NCBI GenBank assembly: GCA_038747915.1
Contig: JBCDJJ010000017.1
Coordinates: 1-52,411, forward strand
Reading direction: 5' to 3'
DNA length: 52,411 nucleotides
Origin: JBCDAP01 sp038747915
Lineage (GTDB): Bacteria; Planctomycetota; Phycisphaerae; Phycisphaerales; UBA1924
The notes under the pieces: model-generated
What the model was told of the DNA's origin: nothing
Databases searched by the model: none
What the model saw: only the letters and a program-made list of their open reading frames with translations
Program-made: the position numbers and the translations under genes
In this document: piece by piece, positions 41,427 through 50,648 of the stretch
How positions within the stretch are numbered: the stretch's first letter is position 1
How the letters are laid out: every line of letters starts with the position of its first letter

Positions 41427-43028
41427 TTAGAAGCCCTTCGCAAGCAGGTTACCGAACACACCGAGGTCGAAGGCGTCGGCCGGCGCATCGTTGTTGAGTT
41501 CGGCCACGTCGAGGTTTTGTGATACCAGTGCCGCGAGGTACGCGTTGTAATCATCGGCGTCGAGTATTTGATCACCGTTGACGTCCGCAAGGGAAAATAC
41601 ACCGGGCTGGATCGAGAAGATCGACGAGCCTGTCTCAGACATACCGTTAACGATGTCCGAGGCGGTGAACACGATGGTGTCGTTCGCGTTGATCGCGATA
41701 TTGGGCGAGAAGCTCGTGATGACAAACTCGCGGGTAATCTCGGTGACATTACTATCACCGTCGACATCGGTCAGGTCATCAACTTGTAACGTGCAGCCGA
41801 GGGAGGCGACGCTGGCGATCTCGGTGCCGTCGGTGATCCAGATACCCGTCGTGCCCTGATCGTCGGTCGCGAAGAAGACGACCTTGCCGGAGTCGCCGAT
41901 CCGCGGGTTGAACTGCACACCGAGGTCGATGATCGTGACGCCGTCGAGGCTACCACCCTCGGTGATGATCACGACTTGGCTCGACCCGTCTTCGAGGACG
42001 AGTTCTTGGAGCCCGTTGTCGCGTCGGGTGGCAAGGTAGACCACCTGGCCGGTGCTGTTCACGTCGGGCGACCCAAGGAACGAGGAATAGGTACTGGTTA
42101 CCGATTCGGTCGACTCGAGCTCATTCACGCTTGCCGGGAGGAGCGGATCGACCGAGTCGATCTCGATGCGCTCGATGACGGCGAACTGATCTGTGTTCGT
42201 CTGATCCGTGAACTCGAACCGCTGAACAGCGACGAATAGACCGTTTGTCGAGAGGTCACCGAAGGAGCCACCGTTGTCGAAGGTAATAAATGGTGGCAGT
42301 CCGCCGGCTTGGTCCGCTGTGCTGTAGACCTCTTCGCTGTCACTCTGATCGGCGTTGACAGCGAAGACGGTGTCATCGTCGTTCCCCTGCACAAAGATGA
42401 AGGAGCCGTCAGCGAGTCTCCGGGTCGCGCTCACGCCCGAGGCCGAGGCGCTGGAACCGAAGGTATCGAGGGCGACGACAGAGATCGCGCTGGCTGGCGG
42501 CGCTGCCGGGTCGAACTCGAAGAAGCCGGTGATGGTGCCGGCGCCAACGCTTCGCAGAAAGAACAGCACGGTATCGTCCGAGGCGACCGATGCACCGCTG
42601 AGGAACGACGAGAATGTTGTCGGTAACGGAACCAGATCGAAAGTCACCATGAAGTCATCGGAAAAGTCGCCCGGCGTGCCGTTGTCGTCGATCACGCTGG
42701 TCTCATCGGGCCCGGTACGGGTGACAAAGCCGAGCCCTTGCCCAACTCCACCAAAGAGCAGCGCATCCTCGATCGTGTTGATGAAGATGTCGTTGGCCTG
42801 GCTCGGGGTCGGCTCGGGGAACGGCTCGATCGCCACCACAGCACGCGTCACGATCGCACCCGAACTCGAGACATCAATCGCGGAGATCGCGCCGATCCCC
42901 GCCGGGAGGTTGAAGCCTGTCGCGAACGCACTGCGCGCTTCGAGCACGGGCTCGCCGTACGAGAGATCGCCGAGCGCCTGACCGGCACACGCGGCAAGAG
43001 CAGCGCTCGTCATCATCACCATCTTCAT
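41427..43028 (-). CDS. Secreted NxxGxxAF-repeat (choice-of-anchor) protein with dockerin-like tail
   Basis: A 533-residue secreted protein. The ATG at 43028 follows GAGGAG by 7 bases and yields the signal peptide KMVMMTSAALAACAGQALG. The body contains several NxxGxxAF-type beta-propeller-like repeats, such as DVNSTGQVVYLATRRD, RIGDSGKVVFFATDD and AINANDTIVFTASD. The C-terminal 55 residues have dockerin-like loops (DVNGDQILDADDYNAYLA and DAPADAFDLGVFGNLL). It shares its opening (EPVLEARSAF) and repeat type with the PEP-CTERM protein at 44802-46028, so the two are paralogues with different tails. Function is unknown; such proteins are treated as surface-associated. It forms a unit with the pseudopilin upstream. 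Confidence 0.8.
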   Translation of the reverse strand: MKMVMMTSAALAACAGQALGDLSYGEPVLEARSAFATGFNLPAGIGAISAIDVSSSGAIVTRAVVAIEPFPEPTPSQANDIFINTIEDALLFGGVGQGLGFVTRTGPDETSVIDDNGTPGDFSDDFMVTFDLVPLPTTFSSFLSGASVASDDTVLFFLRSVGAGTITGFFEFDPAAPPASAISVVALDTFGSSASASGVSATRRLADGSFIFVQGNDDDTVFAVNADQSDSEEVYSTADQAGGLPPFITFDNGGSFGDLSTNGLFVAVQRFEFTDQTNTDQFAVIERIEIDSVDPLLPASVNELESTESVTSTYSSFLGSPDVNSTGQVVYLATRRDNGLQELVLEDGSSQVVIITEGGSLDGVTIIDLGVQFNPRIGDSGKVVFFATDDQGTTGIWITDGTEIASVASLGCTLQVDDLTDVDGDSNVTEITREFVITSFSPNIAINANDTIVFTASDIVNGMSETGSSIFSIQPGVFSLADVNGDQILDADDYNAYLAALVSQNLDVAELNNDAPADAFDLGVFGNLLAKGF

Positions 43029-43127
43029 CACAGAACTCCTCGGGTTGCGGTGTCGATCTTTCACTCGTCTTCGCCACGGTGGTGCGGAGAGGAAGGCTCG
43101 CCCGCATGTCCAAGCCGGGCCGCCCGG

Positions 43128-44231
43128 TCAGAACCCAGAGTCAACCGGGCCATTGATCTTGGTGTACTCCTCGTACTCCGCGGTGCTGCGGAGAATGAAG
43201 CTGTAGTCCCCCGTCGCGAGCCGATTCGGCTCGATGTCGGTGTAACGCACCGCACCATCCATCGTGGCGAGTGACGCTTTGTTGGTCCCGCCATGCTGTC
43301 CGGGCACTTCCTCGAAGCCTTGGTGCGCAACGAGCCCCGCGATGCCTCCCGAGAGCCAGACGAACCCGGAGCCGACATCCGGGTTGTCGGGCCTCACGGC
43401 CCGTCTTCCACGCTCCCACACGCGATGGTTGGCCAGAGTGTTGTTCGCAACGACACCATCCGCGATGAGCTTCTGTTTGAGTGGCGCGATCCACAGCAGG
43501 TTCTGGCTGTAGCTTGTCCCGACCTCCTCATAGGAACTCCCCGTGACGACAAACTCGCTCTGGAGCGGGTTGACATCGCGAGGGAGATCAGCGAGCCCTT
43601 CGGCCCACGTCGCCTTGGTCGTGACCACGTCAGACGGATCACGGAACATCTCGAGCTCGCCCCGGGCCTCCTCCATGTCATCGAAGGTCTGCGGGTTGTT
43701 GTTGACCACCAAGTCGTCGAGCGAGTCGTCGAGCACCTGGTCCGGGGCCGCATAGGGATTCAGCGGACGGTGCCCGGACAGAGAGAAGAACATCGGCGTG
43801 TAGCGCGACCCCGGAGGGGCCTCGAAGGTTGGGCTCTCGGCGAAGAACCATTTGAGCGAAGACGTCTTGCCGCCGAACGCCCAACTGCACCACGCATCGT
43901 CGTTGTAAATCACATCAGCGAACGAGTCGTACAGCGAGCTGTCCGCTGGGAAACCAATCTCATCGCTGTCGTAGAGACCATTCTCGGCGAGCACCCAATC
44001 GGCGACCCGGCGGAAGGGCCAGGCGCCGTCGTGATCCGAGGAGTAGGCCACCGCGGCAACGGTGAGCTGTCTCATCTGCGAGAGGTTCTGCGCAAGTCGT
44101 GCTGCACGCCGCGCCTGGGTCAACGCCGGCAACAGGAGCCCGATCAGGAGTGCGATGATGGCGACGACCACCAAGAGCTCGATCAGCGTGAACCCGAAGT
44201 CGCTCCGATGCACAATGCGACGAGACGCCAT
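43128..44231 (-). CDS. Pseudopilin-like protein with prepilin cleavage motif (cluster E)
   Basis: A 367-residue protein. The leader MASRRIVHRSDFG precedes FTLIELLVVVAIIALL, so cleavage is expected after Gly13. A long globular domain follows, including AWCSWAFGGKTSSLKWFF, FSLSGHRPLNPYA and GTSYSQNLLWIAPL. Near the end, HGGTNKASLATMDGAVR is a relative of the H-X-DG motif. The ATG at 44231 has GAGGG 10 bases upstream and gives a normal leader length; a longer frame upstream adds 52 unlikely residues. It lies 99 bases before the dockerin-tailed NxxGxxAF gene and is divergent from the PEP-CTERM paralogue, making the third pseudopilin and tail-bearing-protein group in the window. Confidence 0.85.
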   Translation of the reverse strand: MASRRIVHRSDFGFTLIELLVVVAIIALLIGLLLPALTQARRAARLAQNLSQMRQLTVAAVAYSSDHDGAWPFRRVADWVLAENGLYDSDEIGFPADSSLYDSFADVIYNDDAWCSWAFGGKTSSLKWFFAESPTFEAPPGSRYTPMFFSLSGHRPLNPYAAPDQVLDDSLDDLVVNNNPQTFDDMEEARGELEMFRDPSDVVTTKATWAEGLADLPRDVNPLQSEFVVTGSSYEEVGTSYSQNLLWIAPLKQKLIADGVVANNTLANHRVWERGRRAVRPDNPDVGSGFVWLSGGIAGLVAHQGFEEVPGQHGGTNKASLATMDGAVRYTDIEPNRLATGDYSFILRSTAEYEEYTKINGPVDSGF

Positions 44232-44801
44232 GCAGCAATGCCCTCGTAGTGAGAGGCCCGAAATGCTCCCGGTCTGGCTACCCCGGGGTCCCCAATCACA
44301 GCTATAGCGTACATGCTCGGCCCGGGCCGCCAAAGTGATCTGTTTTTCATGATCACGCCGCCCTACTCCAGCAGGCTGCCTGGGCACCCCTCATCGCCCA
44401 TCAGCGAGCGGAACGATGATCCGCTGCCATTTCTGTAAGGAATCCGATCGGACTACTGCCATCCCTTCGATACCGTGGTGCGGGCTGGACAGCCGCTAGA
44501 GTTTTCTCTTTTGGCGAATTTCTGTACGTGATTGGACTCGTGCCTCTTGCGTCAGGAGGCGAGACCGTGCATCGTGGAGGCAACGTGGTGTAGGAACCAC
44601 GGATACGTACGCGGGCTGCCCGCGGGTTGAAACGTCGGATGCTCACTCGAGCGTCCAGGATTTGTGGGGTGTGTCGAGAGTGTTGCCCGTCTCGCTGCTG
44701 TTCGCGGTGATGCCGCAGGTCCAGTCAGGCGTGTGCGCCGCGCGTGGTTCGGGCGGATCTCTCGCATGCTGTTTGATTTCGTGAAGAAGAGGAGCACGTC
44801 T
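44232..44801. other. Divergent intergenic region between pseudopilin and PEP-CTERM genes
   Basis: About 570 bases with no convincing gene. It contains the exact palindrome GGCCCGGGCC (44319-44328) and an inverted repeat, GTGATC (44335-44340) and GATCAC (44351-44356), with an AT-rich 10-base spacer. These could be regulator sites for the divergent genes. A plus-strand open frame runs in from 44664 but the ribosome-binding site places the start at 44802. Confidence 0.4.
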
Positions 44802-46028
44802 ATGCGTCCCGAGACTGTTTCGTTGTCCGCTGCCGCCCTCATCGCCCTCGCGGGCGCCTCGTCGGCCCAGTTCACTCCCACGCTCGAAGCTCGAAGCGCT
44901 TTCAGCTCGAACTACCGGTATGTCAATGGCAGCGCCGGTTTTAATGATGTCCGCCTCGGAGAGGACGGCACGATCGCCTGGTTCGGCGATGACTACGACT
45001 TTGACTTCACCACCTACTCCGGTGTCACGACGTACTTCGCCTGGTTCGGTGAACTCGGTGGCGTCGAGACCGGCACCGAGATCTTCGATACGTTCGACGA
45101 TGATGTCGACAACCTCGAACTCGAAGAGTTCGGTCTCTCGGCCAACAACACCCCCGTGTACTTCGTGCAGTCCAGCTTTTCTTCCGGCGAGTACCGCACG
45201 TTCGATGGCATGGCAGTCGACACGCCGATCTCCGGCTTCGTGCCAGGCGGGAGCATCTTTGGTCTCGACGATGTTGGCCAGCTCGCCGATGGCACCATTA
45301 TTCAGGAGATTCAGTCCTTCGATAACGATCGGTTCGTCAAGCTCGATTTGACGCTCGGCGAGATCGAGTACTTCAATCAGAGTGCAATCTCTGGCGCGAC
45401 TACGTCGGGCTTCAATAACTCCGCCGATGGATTCGCTGCCGACGGATCGAGCGGCGTTACCGCTTTCGACAGCAGCTTCAACGCCATTCTCGGGGTCGCC
45501 AATCCCGACGGCTCGTTCACGGAGCTCGCTCGCGAGGGCGCCAACTTCGACGACGTGCTCAACACCACCCGCACATCAGCCGGCGGTAACATCGGGTTCC
45601 AGGGGGCCCCGACTGGCGAGTCGGAGCAGATGCTGATCTGGAACGGTGTCACACTCGAGACCATCGTGACCGAGGGTGTCGAAGTCGGGACGTTTTCCAG
45701 CTTCGGTGTCGACGTGAACGACCGCGGCGATGCCATTTTCGTCGCGGACAACGCGAACGGCGTCGACACACTCTTCTTCGCCGACTTCCGCGGCTTCCTG
45801 ATCGAGCTGGTCTCGATCGGCGACACCGTCTTCGACCCTGGCCTGGGTACCGACATTTCGATTACCAGCTTCTCCTCCACCTTCCAGATCAACGGACAAG
45901 GGGACGTGATCGCCCGGGTCAGCACAAGCGAGGGCTCGTCGATCATTAGCTTCTCCCTTGTCCCGGCGCCGGGCGCACTTGGTCTACTCGGCGTTGCGGG
46001 GTTCGGCGCAGTGCGTCGGCGCCGCTGA
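44802..46028 (+). CDS. NxxGxxAF-repeat protein with PEP-CTERM sorting tail
   Basis: A 408-residue secreted protein. AAGAGGAG seven bases upstream sets the ATG at 44802, which gives the signal peptide SLSAAALIALAGASSAQ. The body is homologous to the protein at 41427-43028 (TPTLEARSAFSSN at the mature N-terminus; repeats GEDGTIAWFGDD, DVNDRGDAIFVADN and QINGQGDVIARV). It ends in VPAPGALGLLGVAGFGAV followed by RRRR, a textbook PEP-CTERM tail. A strong intrinsic terminator follows at 46070. Function is unknown; exosortase-type processing elsewhere in the genome is implied. Confidence 0.85.
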   Translation: MRPETVSLSAAALIALAGASSAQFTPTLEARSAFSSNYRYVNGSAGFNDVRLGEDGTIAWFGDDYDFDFTTYSGVTTYFAWFGELGGVETGTEIFDTFDDDVDNLELEEFGLSANNTPVYFVQSSFSSGEYRTFDGMAVDTPISGFVPGGSIFGLDDVGQLADGTIIQEIQSFDNDRFVKLDLTLGEIEYFNQSAISGATTSGFNNSADGFAADGSSGVTAFDSSFNAILGVANPDGSFTELAREGANFDDVLNTTRTSAGGNIGFQGAPTGESEQMLIWNGVTLETIVTEGVEVGTFSSFGVDVNDRGDAIFVADNANGVDTLFFADFRGFLIELVSIGDTVFDPGLGTDISITSFSSTFQINGQGDVIARVSTSEGSSIISFSLVPAPGALGLLGVAGFGAVRRRR

Positions 46029-46069
46029 CTCACAATTAAGACCAGCCACTGATCCTGAACTGCACACCT

Positions 46070-46105
46070 CCAGCGTTGGGCCCAAGTGGACCCAACGCTG
46101 GTTTT
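46070..46105 (+). terminator. Intrinsic terminator after the PEP-CTERM gene
   Basis: CCAGCGTTGGG (46070-46080) and CCCAACGCTGG (46091-46101) form a perfect 11-bp stem with a 10-base loop, followed by TTTT. It lies 42 bases after the stop of the PEP-CTERM gene and before the sulfotransferase, so the latter needs its own promoter in a very short gap or is reached by read-through. Confidence 0.85.
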
Positions 46106-46167
46106 ACGATGCTCCAGCACACTCGTCCCGGCCGGTTTAGGCCGCCTTGGAGCTAGGATCGATTGGC

Positions 46168-47754
46168 ATGGCTTCCCGATCGTCTCGAACACGAGCCCGA
46201 CGGGCCGCGGACGGCCCGACGCCCGCTGAACGGAAGGCGGATCGTCTTCTCGCGGCCGGACGCCTGACCGAAGCACGGGCGGTCTTTGAGGGGGCGCTCC
46301 GCGAGAATCCGAAGAGCATCGACGCGCTGCGTGGGCTTGCACGAGTCAAGCTCGCTCAGCGGAACCCCGTGGGCGCCGAGGAGCTGTACCGCAAGCTGAT
46401 CCGTGCTCGCCCGACCGATGCGCGAGCACGCGGTGAGTTGGGCTTGACGCTCCACCAGCTTGGACAGGCGGAAGCGGCTCGGAACGAGTACGAGCGGGCG
46501 GTCGCCCTCGATAAGACATACACGCGTGCGTGGCTCGGGCTCGCCGATGTGCACGAGCGACTTCACAACCTCGAAGGGGCCAGCCGGGCACTCGAGCGTG
46601 CCACGCAGCTCGACGCCCAGAGCCCCGAGACTCGGCTGCGTCTTGCGCGTGTGAAGCTGCGCGCTGGTGAGCGCGATGGTGCCCGTGCGCTATTCTCAGA
46701 GCTGGCCCAGGACAACGGCGAATCACCGGCAGCCGCCCAGGCCCTCTGCGACCTGGGGCGACTTGCGGATCAAGACGGCAACTTCGACGAGGCGGCGCAT
46801 CTGCTGAGCCGCGGCAAAGAAATGATGCTCGCACAGACACGGGTTAGATCGATCGACCAGCACGTGATGCCACGCGAGCCCAGGGAGCTGTTCGATCGCG
46901 TGTCCCAGGAGATGCTTGCTCGGTGGGCGCATCAACGAGATGAGATCTTCGCTCAAACCGATGCCGCGTCATTCCCCGCTGCGCTCGTCTTCTTGATGGG
47001 CTTCCCTCGATCTGGAACGACGCTCACCGAGCAAGTGCTCGCCGCCCATCCCGAGATCGAGAGCACGGACGAGACCCCCATGGTCGAGCAGACGGTTGCA
47101 GCAATGGAGACCCGATTACCGGCCGATCTCAGCCGAGCGGCCAAACTCGACATGCTCACACCCGCGCAGATCGGCAAGCTCCGCAACGCGTACTCACGGG
47201 CAGCGAGCGACCGAGCGGGCAGCCCGGTCGCGGGACGTGTGCTGGTGGACAAGATGCCGCTCAACACGCTCGCACTCCCGGCGATCTGCCGGTTCTTTCC
47301 CGAAGCCAAAGTGTTGTTTGCTCTCCGAGATCCCCGTGACGTGGCTGTCAGCTGCTACCTGCGCCTCGGCGGCCCTGAGCCGGGTGCAACTCCTTATCTC
47401 TCGTGGTCGAGCATCGCGCGGTTCTACGATTTCGTGATGTCGCGGTACCTGGGTTTCCGTGATCGCTGCCCGTTGCCGATCCTCGAACAGCGGTACGAGG
47501 ACATCGTCGATGATCTGCCATCGCACGCGCACCGGCTGACCGAATGGCTCGGGCTCGACTGGGACGATGGCATGCTCCGATTCCATGAGCGAGCACGGTT
47601 TGTTGGATCACCAACATACGCCGATGTTGCAAAGCCGGTGCATCGAGGCGCGATCGGGCGATGGCGTGGGTACGAGCGACACATGCGGGAGGCCCTAGAC
47701 GTGCTGACCCCGTACGTTGCTCGCTTCGAGTATGAGACGCACGACACACGATGA
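46168..47754 (+). CDS. TPR-repeat sulfotransferase (PAPS-dependent)
   Basis: A 528-residue protein. Residues about 20-225 are tetratricopeptide-type helical repeats (DRLLAAGRLTEARAVFEGAL; AEELYRKLIRARPTDARARG; ALERATQLDAQSPETRLRLA). Residues about 270-520 are a sulfotransferase domain with the 5'-phosphosulfate motif FLMGFPRSGTTLTE (FPRSGTT at 279-285) and the 3'-phosphate motif LRDPRDVAVSCYLRLGG (386-402). TPR-sulfotransferase fusions of this type (Sulfotransfer_3) transfer sulfate from PAPS to proteins or carbohydrates. No signal peptide is seen. The ATG at 46168 is preferred over an in-frame TTG at 46147. It neighbours sulfatase loci, but the terminator upstream separates it from them, so a shared role is not shown. 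Confidence 0.88.
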   Translation: MASRSSRTRARRAADGPTPAERKADRLLAAGRLTEARAVFEGALRENPKSIDALRGLARVKLAQRNPVGAEELYRKLIRARPTDARARGELGLTLHQLGQAEAARNEYERAVALDKTYTRAWLGLADVHERLHNLEGASRALERATQLDAQSPETRLRLARVKLRAGERDGARALFSELAQDNGESPAAAQALCDLGRLADQDGNFDEAAHLLSRGKEMMLAQTRVRSIDQHVMPREPRELFDRVSQEMLARWAHQRDEIFAQTDAASFPAALVFLMGFPRSGTTLTEQVLAAHPEIESTDETPMVEQTVAAMETRLPADLSRAAKLDMLTPAQIGKLRNAYSRAASDRAGSPVAGRVLVDKMPLNTLALPAICRFFPEAKVLFALRDPRDVAVSCYLRLGGPEPGATPYLSWSSIARFYDFVMSRYLGFRDRCPLPILEQRYEDIVDDLPSHAHRLTEWLGLDWDDGMLRFHERARFVGSPTYADVAKPVHRGAIGRWRGYERHMREALDVLTPYVARFEYETHDTR

Positions 47755-48314
47755 AGTCAGCCCAAAGAATCATTACTGATCGGCCATCGGCCTAGCCACG
47801 CGAGCTGCGAGTTCAGGACCAGCCGAATAAACCGGATAGTTCTGTGCTTCGTGCTGGCGATTGTGATATGGCTTCGCAGTCGGCGAGTGCGGCTCGCGAA
47901 GAGACAGTGCCGAAGCGCCGGTATGATGTGTAGATGGCTGTTCACCGTCCTGAAAATGGAGAACTCATTGCGCGTGATAAGCGAAAAAACTGAGGTGCGC
48001 GGCGTCCTAGCTTCTAGCTGCGGATCAGACTGGCTCAAACTCGATCTCCCATGAAATGACAGCCGGGCGTCGTAACCGCGTCGGCAGTATGAGTGACCGA
48101 TCCCGGGGCCCACTCTGTCAACACGCAACAGGATCGCGAAGCCCAGCACAGCGCTTAGTTTCTGAGACATGGAGCTTCTGCAGGCCGCACTGGCGTGATG
48201 ACATGGCGTGTTTGGGGAAACTCCGAGAATCTGTTTAACAACTTCTGGCTCGCGATCGGTGACTTTCATTTACTTTCGATCAGACAGCAACCCCATGCCA
48301 AGAGGTACGCCGAC
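47755..48314. other. Intergenic region, nothing recognised
   Basis: About 560 bases between the sulfotransferase and the prolyl oligopeptidase. Frames on either strand lack ribosome-binding sites and known motifs. In the last part (48195-48314) the peptidase frame is already open but is judged to be untranslated leader. Confidence 0.4.
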
Positions 48315-50648
48315 TTGATCCCAAGAACACACAACGTCGTTCATGCTGTATGGATCTCCACCGCCTTCCTTCGTGTCGCCTTCGCCGCGGTACTGATCGG
48401 TACATCGTCGTCTGTGAATCACGCCCAAGGGTTTCCGATATCGCACGGCACCGATGTGCCGGCTACGCCCGCGATCCTCGTCACCGATACCGTGCACAGC
48501 GAGATGATCATCGATCCCTACCGTTGGCTCGAGGGTGACCTCTCCAACACCGACCCCAATGCTTACGGCACCTCCACTCCCGAGGTCCTCGACTGGACCG
48601 AGCATCAGAACACGTACACCCGCGCGGTCCTCGACACCCTCCCGGGGCGATCGGCGCTTGAGGCTCGCATGCGCGACCTCATGGACATCCGCCGGGTCGG
48701 CTCGCCCAACCGCGGCGGCAATCGGTACTTCTATTCCCGCCGCGATGTCGGCCTCGATCAGCCCGTTATCGCCATGCAAGAGCGATCGCCAGACGGAACC
48801 TTCTCCAGGTCCACCGTCGTTCTCGACCCCATCTGCGCCGATCCCACCGGGCTCACCACCATCTCGTGGAGACGCCCCAACCACGATGGCTCCATCCTTG
48901 CCTTCGGCATGTTCGCGAGCGGCGATGAGAACTCCACGCTCCACCTCAAAGATATCGATGCCGGGGAGTGGCTCGCTGACGAGATCCCGGGCAAGGTCAG
49001 GCTCTCCCGGTGGTTCAACGACAACCGCCGCTTTCTCTACTCCCGTCTAGTCAACCCGAACGACGCCTACAGCCGCGAGTTCCGCATCCACGAGATCGGG
49101 CGGCACTGGCGCGAGGACGAGGTCCTCATCTCCCAGAAGGACACCGACTGGTTCTTCCCCGAACTCACACCGGAAGAACAGGCCCGGATGTCCACCACCT
49201 GGGGACCATGGCTCTCCATGAGCGAGAACGAACGCTGGGCCATCATCGGCTACTGGATGGGCACCACCCAGTGCCGGCTCTGGGTCGCCGACATGGAGGA
49301 CTGGCGCCGCAACGGCAAACCCGACTCTCCCGGCCGCCTGCTCTCTACAGGTCTGCCCGGCCGGCCCGGCTCCTGGCGCATCCAGGGCAATACGCTCTAC
49401 ATGGAAGTGGGCGAGGGCTCACCCGCTGGCCGGTTGGTGCGCATCGACCTGCTCGCGCAGGATATCTCTTTCGATACCGCGCACACGCTCATCGCCGAGG
49501 ACCCGGGCGCCCCTATCAGCAGCGTCTCTTTCACTCGCTCACACATCCTCGTCAACCGCTTCGAACGCGCCACCACACGCATCGATATCCACGACTACAC
49601 CGGCGCGCTCATCGGCCAGCTCCCACTGCCCGGCATCGGCACCGCTTGGATCACCGCTGATGAGCGCACCGACGAGGTCTTCCTGAGCTTCACAAGCTTC
49701 GACCGACCACGCACCATCTTCCACATCCCCGATCTTCGAGAACTCGCGCCCGCAATCGCACAAGGCCGCGGCAACGACGCCTTCACCACCCACGCCGTGA
49801 TCTGGGACACGCCCGACATCCCCGTCGACCCCGATCTCATCAAGGTCTCTCAGGTCACCTATGACAGCAACGATGGTACACCAATCACCATGTTCCTCGT
49901 CCATCGCCGCGACCTCGAACTCAACGGCACCAACCCAGCACTCCTCTATGGCTACGGTGGATTCAACATCTCGCAAACCCCCTCCTTCCGCGCCACGCTC
50001 GTGCCATGGCTCGAGCGCGGCGGTGTGTACGCCGTCCCCAACCTCCGAGGTGGCGGGGAGTACGGCGACGAATGGCATCGTGCCGCCACCAAAGAACATA
50101 AGCAGAACACCTTTGACGATTTCATCGCCGCCGCCGAATGGCTCATCGACAACGGCTACACCTCGACCGACCACCTCGCCGTGCATGGAGGCAGCAACGG
50201 CGGGCTGCTTACCGGCGCCGTCCTCGTCCAGCGCCCCGACCTGTTCGCCGCGGTCGTCTCCGCCGTCCCGCTTCTCGACATGCTCCGCTTCGATCGCTTC
50301 CTCATGGCCCGCTTCTGGGTCGGCGAGTACGGCGACCCAAACGACCCCAAGGAGTTCTCTACCCTCCGGGCCTACAGCCCCTATCACCACATCAAACCCG
50401 GTACCGCCTACCCCGCTGTCCTCCTGACCGCTGGCGAGAACGACACCCGCGTGCATCCGATGCATGCCCGGAAGATGGCAGCACGCCTGCAGGCCGCCAC
50501 CACATCCGACCCTACCACCACACCAGTGCTGCTCAAGGTGGAGATGGACGCCGGGCACGGCTCGGGCAAGCCCTTCGACCTCCGGATCCAGGATGCAGTC
50601 GATACCCAAGCTTTCATCATGTGGCAGACGGGCATGCTTCCCGAATAG
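48315..50648 (+). CDS. Prolyl oligopeptidase (peptidase family S9A), exported
   Basis: A 777-residue serine peptidase of the S9A family: an N-terminal beta-propeller (about 60-480) and a C-terminal alpha/beta-hydrolase domain. The catalytic triad is visible: Ser627 in GGSNGG, Asp710 in ENDTRVHP and His748 in DAGHGSG. The family motif PALLYGYGGFNISQTPSF precedes the catalytic domain, and VYAVPNLRGGGEYGDEWH follows it. These enzymes cut short peptides after proline. The frame is open from 48195, but a TTG at 48315 with AAGAGG 9 bases upstream places a signal-like helix (FLRVAFAAVLIGTSSSVNHA) near the N-terminus, so it is preferred. Extra residues around AGGFP onward match the usual N-terminal start. 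It has no evident tie to the glycan genes. Confidence 0.85.
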   Translation: MIPRTHNVVHAVWISTAFLRVAFAAVLIGTSSSVNHAQGFPISHGTDVPATPAILVTDTVHSEMIIDPYRWLEGDLSNTDPNAYGTSTPEVLDWTEHQNTYTRAVLDTLPGRSALEARMRDLMDIRRVGSPNRGGNRYFYSRRDVGLDQPVIAMQERSPDGTFSRSTVVLDPICADPTGLTTISWRRPNHDGSILAFGMFASGDENSTLHLKDIDAGEWLADEIPGKVRLSRWFNDNRRFLYSRLVNPNDAYSREFRIHEIGRHWREDEVLISQKDTDWFFPELTPEEQARMSTTWGPWLSMSENERWAIIGYWMGTTQCRLWVADMEDWRRNGKPDSPGRLLSTGLPGRPGSWRIQGNTLYMEVGEGSPAGRLVRIDLLAQDISFDTAHTLIAEDPGAPISSVSFTRSHILVNRFERATTRIDIHDYTGALIGQLPLPGIGTAWITADERTDEVFLSFTSFDRPRTIFHIPDLRELAPAIAQGRGNDAFTTHAVIWDTPDIPVDPDLIKVSQVTYDSNDGTPITMFLVHRRDLELNGTNPALLYGYGGFNISQTPSFRATLVPWLERGGVYAVPNLRGGGEYGDEWHRAATKEHKQNTFDDFIAAAEWLIDNGYTSTDHLAVHGGSNGGLLTGAVLVQRPDLFAAVVSAVPLLDMLRFDRFLMARFWVGEYGDPNDPKEFSTLRAYSPYHHIKPGTAYPAVLLTAGENDTRVHPMHARKMAARLQAATTSDPTTTPVLLKVEMDAGHGSGKPFDLRIQDAVDTQAFIMWQTGMLPE

